Of a DNA stretch of 64,000 nt, positions 51,956 to 62,978 are shown piece after piece (position 1 is the stretch's first letter; each line of letters starts with the position of its first letter). Below the pieces are notes generated by a model. That model saw only the letters and a program-made list of their open reading frames with translations. It searched no databases and had not been told where the DNA came from. This stretch comes from Sphaerulina vaccinii (Eukaryota > Ascomycota > Dothideomycetes > Mycosphaerellales > Mycosphaerellaceae). The DNA lies in contig JAKUDP010000001.1 of the NCBI GenBank assembly GCA_022570795.1, positions 992,001 through 1,056,000 of the forward strand. The letters are read 5' to 3'. A program made the position numbers and the translations under genes.

Positions 51956-54900
51956 ATGTTCGATGTCATCTCCCCTGGTGCGAAATATGCGGTTCAAACC
52001 ATGTCTGACTGCTTGTCCGATGTACAGGTCCCAATGCCCCAACCGAACGATGCCGCGCGCAAACAGTCAACCAAGAAAACGCCCGAGAAGACGAAAGTCG
52101 CGGATTTGACAACGCAAAGATTGGCAAAGCGCAAGTCGCAGGACTTCAAGGACAAGATTGCAGGATGGAATCAGTTGGGTGGTGGTATGGCTGAGCCTGA
52201 AGCAGAAAGACCTAGAGTCAAGTCCAGATCGAAGCAATCGCAAGACGAAATCGTGGTCATCCATGACGACGGATCTGATCTCAGGAGCGATGATATGATT
52301 GTGGTCGAGACGGAGTCTGCAGTGACTGGCAAAGTTGCTGAAGCGCCAGTCAGATCACGACCAACGACTCCCAGGACACCACAAACACCCAGCAGGGCAG
52401 CTCCGAAGGCGGCGCCGCCAACAACCACCACGGGAGAAAAGAAGACTGGACGCGAAGTGGATCTCGACCGCAAGGCGTGGGTGAGGCGGAAGAGCAAGCC
52501 GCAGATCGAGGTGCCAGCAGAGGTCAAGGAAGCCAGCGCGCCTAAGAAGCGCGTTGTTAGCGATGGCCACTGGAGGCGAGACCGCACCGCCCAGGCAGAA
52601 ACTCAGGTGTCTCCAGAAAAGGAGGATGCGAAAGAGAAGGAGAGGACACCAAAGCCAGTGTACATTCGCAAAAGTGTGGTCAACGTAGGGCTGAAGGTGC
52701 CAGTATCCCACCAAGACTTCACAGAATCGGACCCGGAACCAGAACCAGTACGGATACGACCACTGAGATCAAGATCGCCGAATGGACGCGAGCGGACACC
52801 AGAATTCGAAAGCAGAGGCACGAAGGTGTACATACAGCGTCGAAAGATTTCAAAGTACGACCAATCCGACAGCAGCTTCACCGCGCCTTCATCATCAACA
52901 GACAAGCCCGGTACAGCAACGACAGACATTACCAGCCCAAGCAATTCCCCTCCACGACCCAAATCGGTACCTCGAGAGCGACTACGGAAGGTGCGAAGTG
53001 GCGATGATGTTCCAGAACGACCAAGCACCGCAAGAAGGAGCAAAACGCCTATCGAAGAAAGTGGTCCAAAGCGACATCCTTCAACCACGGCCGAAGCATT
53101 CGCCAAACGCATCACACAGCGCATTCATAATTCCGACAAGCCACCGACTCCAGTACCCAAGGTCTTTGGTAATCGCATCGAGGGATGGCTTGACGGCATG
53201 TCAGATCCATTCAACGACAGCAGATCATCATTAACACCTGAACCTCTCGCTATTCCTAAGAAAAAGTCGACCAAGCGACTTAGCACTGAGGACGGCGCTG
53301 AAGATATTTCCGGAAGCCGCAAGAGTAGCGCCAAGAGGCGCAGTCCACGCGATGAGCCAGAACAACGACACTCAAACGGGAAACGTGAGCTCAAAGACGA
53401 GATGATGGAATCGTCTCCTGTGAGCCCTACGACACCTACCCTGAAGCGACGAGGCGCCAAACACCGACCTGAGTCACCGCTCAAGAATCGCATGTCGAAA
53501 GATATATTACTCGAAACAGCTTACCTCGATCATGCGATAATGAGTAGAGGCAACCCCGATGCACCACGCGAGCGCCGTCGGGTTCCTTCATCGAAGAAAG
53601 ACGATCGCTTCCGAATACCTAGCGGACACAGGCTGTCTACTATTGCCTCTGATGAAACACTACAAACCCGGGATCGTGGCCACGGCCGTGCATACTCCGA
53701 CGACGCAACGATCATTAGCAGAACTAGCGACGGCGATGTGCCCCGAAGGACATCGACAAAACGCAGAATCGCCAAGCACGACGATTTGATATCTGTCCTA
53801 TCCATCCCGCAAGATGATGGCAAGCGGGTCGTGCCAGCAAAGAGCATTCGCCGTAGCAGACGAAAGCCTGGAGTTGGCACTGTGGCTGACATTATGAACG
53901 AAGTCTCAGCAGATGAACTCAAGTATCAACGTGAGCTCCGAACGCTGGTCGAAGGAGTCATCCCGGTTCTGCTCAAGCATGCGGTATCCGGGTCGTCAGG
54001 TTCATCACCAGGCTCGCGAGTCTTTAGTCGGCCCACAACTGATGCATCAGTGACGCGGCCCATAGTGGACATGGGTGTGACATTGGAAAGACTCAAAACG
54101 ACTCACAAACACATCCCATTACACGAGCCAAGGGAACTTCTTATCTGGGCACAAGCTGCGTCCAAGGACTACTCAAACTACCTTCAAGCCTGGAGACTGG
54201 GTTTCAAGGACATAGTAGTGAACTTGGCTCCTGCAGCAGCTAGTCAGCGGGACAATGCCTCGTGGGACCACGACCTGCCTAGGAACAAAGATGGCGATCT
54301 TGTTGATAGTGCTGGCGAGCGTGTTGATGTCGCATACCTGCTGAAGAGACCTCTCGTACGCATCAAATACCTTGCAAAGGCTTTCAAGGACATCAGCCAG
54401 CTCCAGCCATCTGCGAACGCCGAGCATATGGCCAAGAGATATCACGATCTTATTGCTGATGCAAAGGAGCGGATTACCGAGGAGCATGCCCGCCTCGAAG
54501 ATGAAGCAGCTTCAGGCGTGGACGCTACAAGAGCTCGAGATCCACGCAGCTTGGCACCTATTACTGGAGTCAGCATAGATCATACTCGATCGGTGCGCGC
54601 TAGGGACTACTTCGACATGGACTTGGTGCACTCTAGTGGCCAGCAGCTAGGTTGCAAGATCGAGATCATCTACCGAGACGACGCCCCAAACCGAGGAAAG
54701 GCAGGCGATGTCCTTTTCTGTGAGATATCGGTCTCAGGGCGATGGCTGTTGTTTCCGCCTCTACCACATGCCTTGGTATCTGCAAGGAAAGGGGACAGGC
54801 CTGGAGAGCTCGTTGTTATGATTCGTGGCTTCATGTCAAATGCGAGGCAATGGCGCGAAGTCATGTCGCTCCGATCCGAAGACGAGCATACGGCGGATGA

Positions 54901-57313
54901 CTGGCTGCGAATGCTTGGCTCATCACCGATGCCACCAAAACTGGCTCGCAAGTCAAGTTTCAACATGTATAAGCAGAAGAGCCTCCCAGTTGCCGGTGCA
55001 GAGGAGCCGAAGCTAAAGTCTATCACTGAGACGGCCGAAACAGCAGACAAGAGCAGGGATCCCTCGCCTCGTGAGATCGAAGTGCCAATAGGCGAGCGAG
55101 CAAAGACCACCAGTCGGATATGGGATGGTAGCGATGTCAACAGTGTTTTGGATGATGATCATCTGACGCCGACTCATTCGCAGCAAAAGCCAAGACCAGC
55201 CCGATATCGTGGCCAAACTGTCTCATCCTCATCGATGCCAGATGGTGTTCATCACACTTCCAGGGATCATGCTGCGGAGCCGCAGTACTTTCATGACAGG
55301 TCTCGGGACGACAGTCTGTACGCACCTAGCCATCGCAGACCGCAAACTGCACACGCGCGGTCGCAGTCAGAATGGACAGGCTCAACGATATCCACTGATC
55401 GAACTACTGACTACAGCGTCTGGATGCCATCTGAAGACGACTCGCGCTACTCAGACGGGTCGAGTGATGGCGAAGGGCATAATCACCGACGAAACGATCA
55501 AGCAATACGTCCACGAATGCACCGACGCACCTCTTCGGTTCCGTCTTTGGATATGCCGTCGATTCCGAAAGTCAGACAGTCATCTCGACCTGACAGTCCT
55601 GCATCAGACCGGGACGGTTTGCCGTCACAGAAGAGAGCGTACGAGGCGTCCAGGACCACTGATCCTTCCTCTGCGCCGCCTCAGCTACAGCAGCGACTTT
55701 CAGTGAGAAAAAGAGGTGTGGAGAACGACAGGCCGCCACCAACCCCATCACATAAAGAGAAGCCGAGACCACTTTCCCTGGGCCAGAGCTTTACCAATAA
55801 GCTACCATCCTTCACACCCGCATTCCTCAAGAAGAACCGTCGGCCGTCTTCGCCGCTGAAGCACGAATACGCGCCGTCATCAGCATCCGATTCACTGTCT
55901 GATAGTGACTATTCAGACTATGATGAGTCAGTGACGTCCGAGTCGACTGTCGATGAACGCGATATGCACAGAGAAGAGGTCCCAGAAGACGGCGTGTCTA
56001 CCGTAGGCGATCTACAAGGCTTTGTCGACTACAAGAGAATGGGTCCGAGACGTTCATCTCCACCGGCACTATCGCCTGTCACGGAACCGAGCACCCACTT
56101 TAGTATGCCAGGTCCTAGCCTCGCGCCGTCAGAATCGGCATCTCAAGCACCATATCGCACAGTGCCAGCCACGGGAGTTGAGCCAGCGAAGACTGTTGCA
56201 AGCATATCAGCATGGTCCGAACGTGGAGTATGGGATAGTCTGCATATGGAAGAATGTCAAATATTCGTCACGCCGGGACTCATCGAAGCATTCGACTTGA
56301 CGCAAGCGAATGCTGTGGCACTTCAAGTTGATGGCGATCTTTTGACACCTTCTGCAAAAGGCATCAAGCCATTGATTGCACTGGAGCTGACCCCACTTGT
56401 GCCACTACGAAGAAGCACAGCAGTCGACATTACAGTCCGCTCACCACCAACAGCGAACTCTCTGTACAAGCCAGGCGCCAATATCATGTTCCGCTCTCGA
56501 AGTCCGGAGGATTGCGAGAAGCTCTATGCACTTTTGAACAGAGCTCGCATTGATAACCCAACATATGTTGCACTTCAGAATGCTCGAGGGCCCGTGAATC
56601 AAAGCAATTGGGGTGAAATCATGGACCAGAATCGGACCGCACAGCTCGACAAGCGCCGCTCATGGTGGAATCTTGGATCACGCAAAAGCAGCACCTACAG
56701 ATCGAACGGCAGTCGGCCACAGTCAACAGCTGCTACAGAATCATCTGTTGGTACTATGAACACTGCTTTCTCAGCACTGCGAAGATTCAGTGGAAGCAGC
56801 AAGATCTTCGACTTGGCAAAGAGTACAATCACAAGTCGGGAAGGCACACGAAGCACGAATAGTGGAAGTCTTGGTTCCGGAACAGCGACTCCCGACCTGC
56901 AATTTGATCCAGCCATGGGCACGCCACTGGGTATTACTGGAGTGAAGGTCCGTCTCTATGTTCGAGAATCGGCATCGAAGTGGCGCGATCTTGGTGCCGC
57001 AAGGCTGACCGTCATGCTACCGCATCGATCAGATCCAAGTATTCCTGCGGACCCTAAGACGCCTGGACTGAAGAAGCGCGTTGTGGTATCTGGCAAGAGT
57101 CAGGACCAGACATTACTGGATGTCACACTGGGTGAGAGCGCGTTCGAACGTATTGCGCGAACAGGTATCGCCGTCAGTGTCTACGAAGGAAGCGAGCACG
57201 TTGGTGTCACTGGAGGTGTACTACCGAATAGAACAACGTGCTACATGATTCAGATGAAGAGTGAAAGGGACGCAGCTTATACCTTTGGTCTCGTTGGGAA
57301 GCTGAGGTATTGA
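51956..57313 (+). CDS. Very large disordered protein with a DH/PH-like core (possible Rho GEF-type scaffold)
   Basis: One uninterrupted exon, 1785 aa from ATG 51956 or 1770 from ATG 52001; both have A at -3 and I cannot decide. The first about 640 residues are disordered, Ser/Pro/Lys/Arg-rich with many SP/TP sites. At about 650-900 comes a helical domain starting SADELKYQRELRTLVEGVIP, with YLLKRPLVRIKYLAKAFKDI, like a Dbl-homology core. A beta-rich, PH-like part follows (VSIDHTRSVRARDYFDMD, LVHSSG, DVLFCEISVSGRWLLFPP, VVMIRGFMSNARQWREVM). Another long disordered stretch leads to a C-terminal beta domain (VKVRLYVRESASKWRDLGAARLTV through TCYMIQMKSERDAAYTFGLV) resembling a RanBP1/PH-type fold. 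Function is unproven; polarity or septation scaffolding is a guess from the DH-like core. Confidence 0.75.
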   Translation: MFDVISPGAKYAVQTMSDCLSDVQVPMPQPNDAARKQSTKKTPEKTKVADLTTQRLAKRKSQDFKDKIAGWNQLGGGMAEPEAERPRVKSRSKQSQDEIVVIHDDGSDLRSDDMIVVETESAVTGKVAEAPVRSRPTTPRTPQTPSRAAPKAAPPTTTTGEKKTGREVDLDRKAWVRRKSKPQIEVPAEVKEASAPKKRVVSDGHWRRDRTAQAETQVSPEKEDAKEKERTPKPVYIRKSVVNVGLKVPVSHQDFTESDPEPEPVRIRPLRSRSPNGRERTPEFESRGTKVYIQRRKISKYDQSDSSFTAPSSSTDKPGTATTDITSPSNSPPRPKSVPRERLRKVRSGDDVPERPSTARRSKTPIEESGPKRHPSTTAEAFAKRITQRIHNSDKPPTPVPKVFGNRIEGWLDGMSDPFNDSRSSLTPEPLAIPKKKSTKRLSTEDGAEDISGSRKSSAKRRSPRDEPEQRHSNGKRELKDEMMESSPVSPTTPTLKRRGAKHRPESPLKNRMSKDILLETAYLDHAIMSRGNPDAPRERRRVPSSKKDDRFRIPSGHRLSTIASDETLQTRDRGHGRAYSDDATIISRTSDGDVPRRTSTKRRIAKHDDLISVLSIPQDDGKRVVPAKSIRRSRRKPGVGTVADIMNEVSADELKYQRELRTLVEGVIPVLLKHAVSGSSGSSPGSRVFSRPTTDASVTRPIVDMGVTLERLKTTHKHIPLHEPRELLIWAQAASKDYSNYLQAWRLGFKDIVVNLAPAAASQRDNASWDHDLPRNKDGDLVDSAGERVDVAYLLKRPLVRIKYLAKAFKDISQLQPSANAEHMAKRYHDLIADAKERITEEHARLEDEAASGVDATRARDPRSLAPITGVSIDHTRSVRARDYFDMDLVHSSGQQLGCKIEIIYRDDAPNRGKAGDVLFCEISVSGRWLLFPPLPHALVSARKGDRPGELVVMIRGFMSNARQWREVMSLRSEDEHTADDWLRMLGSSPMPPKLARKSSFNMYKQKSLPVAGAEEPKLKSITETAETADKSRDPSPREIEVPIGERAKTTSRIWDGSDVNSVLDDDHLTPTHSQQKPRPARYRGQTVSSSSMPDGVHHTSRDHAAEPQYFHDRSRDDSLYAPSHRRPQTAHARSQSEWTGSTISTDRTTDYSVWMPSEDDSRYSDGSSDGEGHNHRRNDQAIRPRMHRRTSSVPSLDMPSIPKVRQSSRPDSPASDRDGLPSQKRAYEASRTTDPSSAPPQLQQRLSVRKRGVENDRPPPTPSHKEKPRPLSLGQSFTNKLPSFTPAFLKKNRRPSSPLKHEYAPSSASDSLSDSDYSDYDESVTSESTVDERDMHREEVPEDGVSTVGDLQGFVDYKRMGPRRSSPPALSPVTEPSTHFSMPGPSLAPSESASQAPYRTVPATGVEPAKTVASISAWSERGVWDSLHMEECQIFVTPGLIEAFDLTQANAVALQVDGDLLTPSAKGIKPLIALELTPLVPLRRSTAVDITVRSPPTANSLYKPGANIMFRSRSPEDCEKLYALLNRARIDNPTYVALQNARGPVNQSNWGEIMDQNRTAQLDKRRSWWNLGSRKSSTYRSNGSRPQSTAATESSVGTMNTAFSALRRFSGSSKIFDLAKSTITSREGTRSTNSGSLGSGTATPDLQFDPAMGTPLGITGVKVRLYVRESASKWRDLGAARLTVMLPHRSDPSIPADPKTPGLKKRVVVSGKSQDQTLLDVTLGESAFERIARTGIAVSVYEGSEHVGVTGGVLPNRTTCYMIQMKSERDAAYTFGLVGKLRY

Positions 57314-57466
57314 TGCTTTCCCTACCAGCGAGAGCACGAGGATTGTTGGTATGTGCATAGAGAATGAGGATGAAATTGTGCTTTTTGACCGCTAGCGAGG
57401 CGTTTCGGGGTTTGCATGGCGTGGACGATGCATTTCATACATGCACATATCCGCATACTGGGATAG

Positions 57467-59797
57467 ATGGGTCCCTTCATCCCTTTGGGGCGGACAGTCA
57501 GACTGATTAGCAGCTATATACCCATCTCTCTTAATGTTATGTTTAATGACCAGGTCCTCAATCTGGGACGGACTTCCTACCACGACTCTGGTGACAGTGG
57601 CGCCACTGTGGCGCACGCAACGCGACAGTGGGGCAATGGCTCCAGACCTGCAATATTCATCGCCCATCAATGCAACACATTACATTTCTGCGGAGCGCAG
57701 GACTGCTCGGTACACCGAACTGGAACATGGACAGCGATGGACGACGGGCTCGCCAATGGCGAAGATGACAGCGCCAGGACTATTGGACCATGTTCCGACA
57801 CCCTCTCGTGGGATGGCGCACTTTGCAACAGCTGCCGGGATTTGCTCGATTTGATCTTGGACAGAGTTCAAAGGTCATCTTCGAATGCAGAAGTAGTAGC
57901 AGAGAATAACCCGATCCGGCTTGTGCAGAATTTGCCATATCATGGCAGGTTCAGGATCAAGCGCTGTGCGGCTCTGGCTTGCAAACTCTGCCAGGCATAC
58001 ATGGACGATGAGGAATATGAGGCTCCCTTCGCAGATGGCAACTTGTGCACTGCAAATGTCTCTCTGGTCGGTAGCTACGCTCGGCTCAACATATACACTA
58101 AAGCCTCCAAGGCTCGCCTTTCGGTGAGTATCAGATTTCTCGGTCATCATACGAGACCATGGAGATCAATCGATCTTGGCGATCATACCGGGTGTGAAGG
58201 TACACTGGATATGGTCAGACAGTGGCTGAAAAGTTGCGAAGATCATGTGCAATGCAACGCATGGCGCAATTCTTCGACGCGACCTTTGCCGACCAGGCTT
58301 GTAGAACTGTCTGGCAACCATGCACAGCCCGATTGTCGGCTAGTACACACTTCAGGCCTGTCTGTACAGACCGAGTACGCTTCGTTGAGCTACCGATGGG
58401 GTGATCACCTGCCTCTGCGCTGCAAGAAAGACAACATAGACGATCTCAGCGAACACATTAAGTGGGGTCTGCTTCCGAAAACGTTCCAGGAGGCAGCAAC
58501 AGTGGCTATCAGCATCGGGCTACGCTATATATGGATTGATGCGCTGTGCATCATACAAGACGATCCCGACGACTGGGCGTCCGAGTCGGGTACAATGGCA
58601 ACAGTGTACTCAAATTCATCGTTGAATCTCTCTGCAGATGCCTCAGCAGATGCCACAGGAGGTCTCTTCCGACAACGTAGTGACCTTGCTGACTTCATAG
58701 TTGTGGATTCTGCACGTAGCCCGGTGGCTGCGTGCTATCGTCATGCTGCGATGAAGGCTCGTATCTGGGATGGGTATCGGTCGTCCCAACTCTCGAACAG
58801 AGGCTGGGTCATTCAAGAGCGCATCCTGGCTAGAAGAACACTGTACTTTGGTCTCGACATGGTTCACTTGGTCTGCATGGAGGCAGGCGCTGTGGACTGC
58901 TTTGGTGCCAGCGGGCCGGAGAAGCACGCTCTCTTACAGACACAGCCGCATGATCGATGGCATGATATTGTTCAGCGGTATTCGCGAACTATCACGACTT
59001 ATGACTCCGATAGACCAATCGCTATCGCTGGTCTGGCTGAGAAGATGTGTGAGCTTTTCGGGTACGAGTCAAGCGACTATCTGTGCGGTCTGTGGAAACC
59101 ACTCTTTATCCACAGCTTGGTGTGGCAAGCATACGATACAACTTGCAAGATCAACACTGGTGATGGTACGCCTAGCTGGTCGTGGTTGTTATGGCGAGGT
59201 TGGGTCTTTGTTGAAGCCGGCCCAGACAAGTCGCATGCAGTGGCTGAACTGCTGGCAGGATCGAGTGTGCCTATCAGAAGTCCCTTTGGGCCAGTCACGT
59301 CGGCGTATGCACGTGTTAGAGGACCTTTATGTGAAGTCCACTTCCAAGCTATGAGTGATAAACCAGGTAACTCCTCAATGAGAATTGCTGGGATGACAAT
59401 ACCTCCTGGACGGCAAGAGAACGGGACGGATGCGAGATTTCACTTTGAATGTCCACTTCAGCAGGATGTCGCAGAAATTGCGTCGCCAGTCTACCTCTTG
59501 CTATGCACCAAAATGAAAGGTGCTGAGGAGGATGCACAGAAGACATGGAGATCAGGACGTTGGAACGAATTCTGGTCGGCTTGTAAGACTTTCAATCACC
59601 TCATACTGCGCCCAGCAGGAGATGCAGGTCACTTTCGCAGAATAGGAGTCGCGCAGCTAAGTCTTGGTGCAACGGACATTGCAGCAAGGACCAAATCTGG
59701 ATATGTCCTCGACCATCACTTTCGAAGCAGCCATATGCCGCCAGACCTTTATCACGAGAAGGATGAGCACTGCATGTATACAATCACGCTTGTCTGA
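57467..59797 (+). CDS. HET-domain (heterokaryon incompatibility) protein
   Basis: A single exon of 776 aa. The HET domain lies at about residues 300-450: EYASLSYRWGDHLPLRCKK, LPKTFQEAATVAISIGLRYIWIDALCIIQDDPDDW, TVYSNSSLNLSADASADATGGLF, then the end block QLSNRGWVIQERILARRTLYF. HET domains trigger cell death when incompatible hyphae fuse; the fold is TIR-like. The C-terminal half has tryptophan-rich segments (GDGTPSWSWLLWRG) usual for this family. An N-terminal cysteine-containing region (LCNSCRDLLDLIL, RCAALACKLCQAYMDD) matches the common HET lead-in. The start is uncertain: ATG 57467 gives a non-typical N-terminus and ATG 57737 (MDDGLANGED) may be real. Confidence 0.92.
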   Translation: MGPFIPLGRTVRLISSYIPISLNVMFNDQVLNLGRTSYHDSGDSGATVAHATRQWGNGSRPAIFIAHQCNTLHFCGAQDCSVHRTGTWTAMDDGLANGEDDSARTIGPCSDTLSWDGALCNSCRDLLDLILDRVQRSSSNAEVVAENNPIRLVQNLPYHGRFRIKRCAALACKLCQAYMDDEEYEAPFADGNLCTANVSLVGSYARLNIYTKASKARLSVSIRFLGHHTRPWRSIDLGDHTGCEGTLDMVRQWLKSCEDHVQCNAWRNSSTRPLPTRLVELSGNHAQPDCRLVHTSGLSVQTEYASLSYRWGDHLPLRCKKDNIDDLSEHIKWGLLPKTFQEAATVAISIGLRYIWIDALCIIQDDPDDWASESGTMATVYSNSSLNLSADASADATGGLFRQRSDLADFIVVDSARSPVAACYRHAAMKARIWDGYRSSQLSNRGWVIQERILARRTLYFGLDMVHLVCMEAGAVDCFGASGPEKHALLQTQPHDRWHDIVQRYSRTITTYDSDRPIAIAGLAEKMCELFGYESSDYLCGLWKPLFIHSLVWQAYDTTCKINTGDGTPSWSWLLWRGWVFVEAGPDKSHAVAELLAGSSVPIRSPFGPVTSAYARVRGPLCEVHFQAMSDKPGNSSMRIAGMTIPPGRQENGTDARFHFECPLQQDVAEIASPVYLLLCTKMKGAEEDAQKTWRSGRWNEFWSACKTFNHLILRPAGDAGHFRRIGVAQLSLGATDIAARTKSGYVLDHHFRSSHMPPDLYHEKDEHCMYTITLV

Positions 59798-59846
59798 ACA
59801 TCAAGTTCACATTTTGACGTGAGCTATCACAGCTTGTCTTCATACT

Positions 59847-60659
59847 CTAGTACCTTCCCTCGAAAGTATTGATCTTGTCACTCGCCACCTTCGCAATAGC
59901 CTCTTTGGCGCTCAGTGTGCCACTTCCAACCATATCAATTGCCAGGCCCTTCGTAGCATCGTTCTTCATAATCTCCACCACAGCTCTCGCAACGTCTTCT
60001 CTCGGGATGGTCGTCTTGCCGAAATGCACCTTTCCAGCCTGAATTTTTCCAGTCCCTGCGTCATCTGACAAGCCTCCAGGTCTCACAATAGTATACTCCA
60101 GTCCTCGCCTCGAGTTATTGGTCACAAGGTCTTTGTCGGCAGCGAACTTTGCATGCATATAAGGTCCAATGGCATTCCACATTCCAGCTGATCTCTCACG
60201 ATCCTCGTCATTATACCACTCTGGCTCTGGTTTATTATCACGATCTCGGACATCAACGGCACTGATAATGATATATCTCTTGGTAATTCCAGACTTCGCA
60301 GTGGCATCTGCAGCTTTCACAGCACCTTCAAAGTCAACCTTTTGAGTTCGTTCGGCTCCTCCTGCACCTGCTCCAGCTGCCCAGATGACTGTGTTTGGTT
60401 TTGTTGATTGGATTGTCTTGACGAAGTCGTCTGCTGTGGAGTCCTCGATGCTTTGGATGATGGGTTTGCCTCCAAGAGATTCAATGTCTTCCTTTTGTTC
60501 TGGTTTGCGAATGATGGAGTGTACTATGCCGCCTTCTGATGATAGGATACGGGTGATGTGGCGGGCAACCTGGAGGACATCAGTATTGCTTGCTTTAATA
60601 TGTATATGCTTTGAAGTTCTTACCTTGCCAGACCCACCGAAGATCAATGTAGTGGCCAT
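59847..60659 (-). CDS. NAD(P)-binding Rossmann protein (atypical SDR)
   Basis: Exons 60659-60624 and 60569-59847 flank a 54-bp intron; splicing restores TLIFGGSGKVARHITRIL, the dinucleotide-binding loop. The product is 252 aa. It is an NmrA/YwnB-like atypical SDR: AAGAGAGGAERTQKVDFEGA, KRYIIISAVDVRDR, a YMHAKFAADKDL segment bearing a YxxxK-like tyrosine/lysine pair, and GLEYTIVRPGGLSDD. Such proteins act as NAD(P)H-sensing or reductase proteins in the cytosol; a substrate cannot be named. It is convergent with the HET gene (49 bp between stop codons). Confidence 0.85.
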   Translation of the reverse strand: MATTLIFGGSGKVRTSKHIHIKASNTDVLQVARHITRILSSEGGIVHSIIRKPEQKEDIESLGGKPIIQSIEDSTADDFVKTIQSTKPNTVIWAAGAGAGGAERTQKVDFEGAVKAADATAKSGITKRYIIISAVDVRDRDNKPEPEWYNDEDRERSAGMWNAIGPYMHAKFAADKDLVTNNSRRGLEYTIVRPGGLSDDAGTGKIQAGKVHFGKTTIPREDVARAVVEIMKNDATKGLAIDMVGSGTLSAKEAIAKVASDKINTFEGRY

Positions 60660-61446
60660 GATTTATACTGTTGCTGCGCTGTTGAGAATCTTGTGTTGTT
60701 GTTTAGTTCTCGTTCGACTTGTCTGTATGCTATTGAATATGAATTCGTCAACCTCACTTGCTGAAGCCATACCTATATCCTTTCAATTGGCCTAGTCAAC
60801 ATAACCTTGCCATATGACGTCTGAAGAGCTGTGAGATCATTCTACCGGCTAAGCGACGGCATAACAATGGCCAAGACCAGACATGATGAGTGTGAAGAAG
60901 TACTTCTCGAAGATGCTCGTCACTGACGGAAACAGAAGGCCTTAGACTCAGGATCATTGCGACCATTTTGTCGAGCCGCTGCCGTAGAGATCAAAATTGG
61001 AGTTCTTGGTGACTGATGAGAGCCGCATTTCGTAAGGAGAAAATCATGTCTCCGGATCGTCGCTGATGTCCAGCATGGAGTACAGGGCCGTCGCTTCGTG
61101 GCCTTTCTGTCGACCACAGGTCTCACGTCTACTTCCAGCGGACTTCAGCACGTCCACGAACACCACGAACGTGCATGTGTCTGGTGCTTCAGGCACATCG
61201 GATAATGCTCAATGGCGTGCTCACGCTTTAAATCAGCTGTGGAAACATGAACTCCATTGCGCTGCTGTTTGTCTTCCTTATTGCTCGTCCTTCTTACAAT
61301 TTGTGTTGCTGCGAGGGAAAATGAAGTCCACACCAACGCCTATCTCTCGCTGCAAGCGAATTGTCCTGGCCGTTAAGTCATAATAATCTTCGTTCTTCAT
61401 ACCACGAGTACTGTCCAAAAAAGACCACGCATCACACTCCAATGGC
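60660..61446. other. Intergenic region
   Basis: Promoter of the NAD(P)-binding protein gene and 3' side of the sulfotransferase-like gene. No additional gene supported. Confidence 0.45.
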
Positions 61447-62978
61447 TTAGATGGAATCCCTCCTCTTCTGAGGAATACAGAATTGCTTCAAGTACTCGTA
61501 GTCCGGAACATTGGCGTCAACAGTCTTCTTAATGAGATCTGCAGCTTCCTTGCCGTACTTCTCGGTCCACTCCGAATAGAGCTCTTCATCGCTCTTGGGC
61601 TTATGCTTCTGTAAGGACTCGTCAGTAGAAGCTTCGCTAATGGTTGTCGAGAACATGGACTCTGAGGAAAGGCGCAGACATACGTGTAACCTAGGCTTCA
61701 GATCAGTCGAATTGATCGCATCATCGTGGAAGCCGTTCCACTTCTCGAATTGCTCCTTAGCAAAGGCATGGGATTCCTCTGAGTCCCATTTCAACATGGC
61801 CTGGTTGAAGTCAAGGCCGATCGAGTCGCAATACTGCCTAAGAATGCCTTCTGGGTCGTCCAGCATATCATCAGCATCGATAACACAGATCTCGACCTGG
61901 CCGTCCTTCAATTCACCAGCACGAGCGGCGACCTTTGGACCAACGAGACCTTCGTCCTTGAGATAGTCGAACAGACGTCGGAGCTCGTCGTATCCGGCCT
62001 CTTCGGGCATGAAAGGTGTGAAGTTCGTCCTTTCCACGAGTGGCGGAATGCAGCATCTGTAGTACGACGGGATCGCGCTGCGAGGATGCCTGATCAAGAA
62101 AGTGAAATGGAACTTCTCCAAGATCTCACGAGGAACGACAGTCGGGTTCTTGTCCTCGGCCGCCGAGTTCTCATACGCTTCATATGGGAACGGTGGAGAG
62201 CTAGGACGACTAGACGCAGGTGTCACCACCACACCCGAATCATGGTCAGCGGTGACTTTCTCATCACCACCGACACCACCGAGGACAGAAGTCTTGTTTG
62301 TGCCAACGCCGCGCTTGATCTTGTGAAGAGAAGGTGCGATGCGGACTGGCTGCGAGTTCGGAGGCAAGAGGTAGTGTGTGATGTCTTTGATGAAGACACG
62401 CTTGCCCTGGACAAGCAGTCAGTATGGCGAATCATCATACTGCGCTGTCTTGAAGAATGCTATGCGTGAAGCGCTAGGATGGTATAAGGCAGAGGCTAAG
62501 CGTCATGATGATGACGCACGGACCCGCCATTGAAAAATGCCTCGTGGCTACGGCAAGGCAGCATGAGGTGGACGAGTGATGAGGAAGAGAGGATGCCGCA
62601 GGTCCAGGAGACAATCATCGAAGGAAGAGATATTGCCACAGCCATATGAGGAATGCAAAACAGAAATGGGCACCGACATACCTCTGCGGATTCTCGCTCG
62701 ATGCGATCCATGATGGTCTTGAACGTCGACTCGGCAAAGCCACTCTGTTTACAGGCTTCATCGTCCTTTGCGAATCTGGTGCCCATCTTCTCTGGGCCAT
62801 AGTAGAAGGCATCGCCGAAAGGCTCATGGATCGTTTGGATATCGTCGCGGCGAGTCATGAAGACCTACGTTGCAAAGTTAGTCTAGAGTCTCTATGGTCT
62901 TGGCTGATGGTTTACCCTTTCGAATGCAGTAGAGCATGCCCGTGGATGGGTTGCTACGAATACTGGCTTATTCGACAT
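61447..62978 (-). CDS. P-loop sulfotransferase-like protein
   Basis: Four exons, 62978-62916, 62864-62682, 62406-61684 and 61608-61447, with introns of 51, 275 and 75 bp, give 376 aa; all joins are in phase. The N-terminus KPVFVATHPRACSTAFERVF is the phosphosulfate-binding-like loop of fungal sulfotransferase-family proteins. The second signature FLIRHPRSAIPSYYRCC corresponds to the 3'-phosphate-binding block. TIHEPFGDAFYYGPEK and KRVFIKDITHYLLP are shared by the family. A low-complexity insert (GVVVTPASSRPSSPP) lies in the middle. These proteins may sulfate small molecules with PAPS, but fungal members are uncharacterised. The last intron was chosen because its CTGAC branch and CAG acceptor give LKPRLHKHKPKSDEEL; without it the frame is also open. 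Confidence 0.82.
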
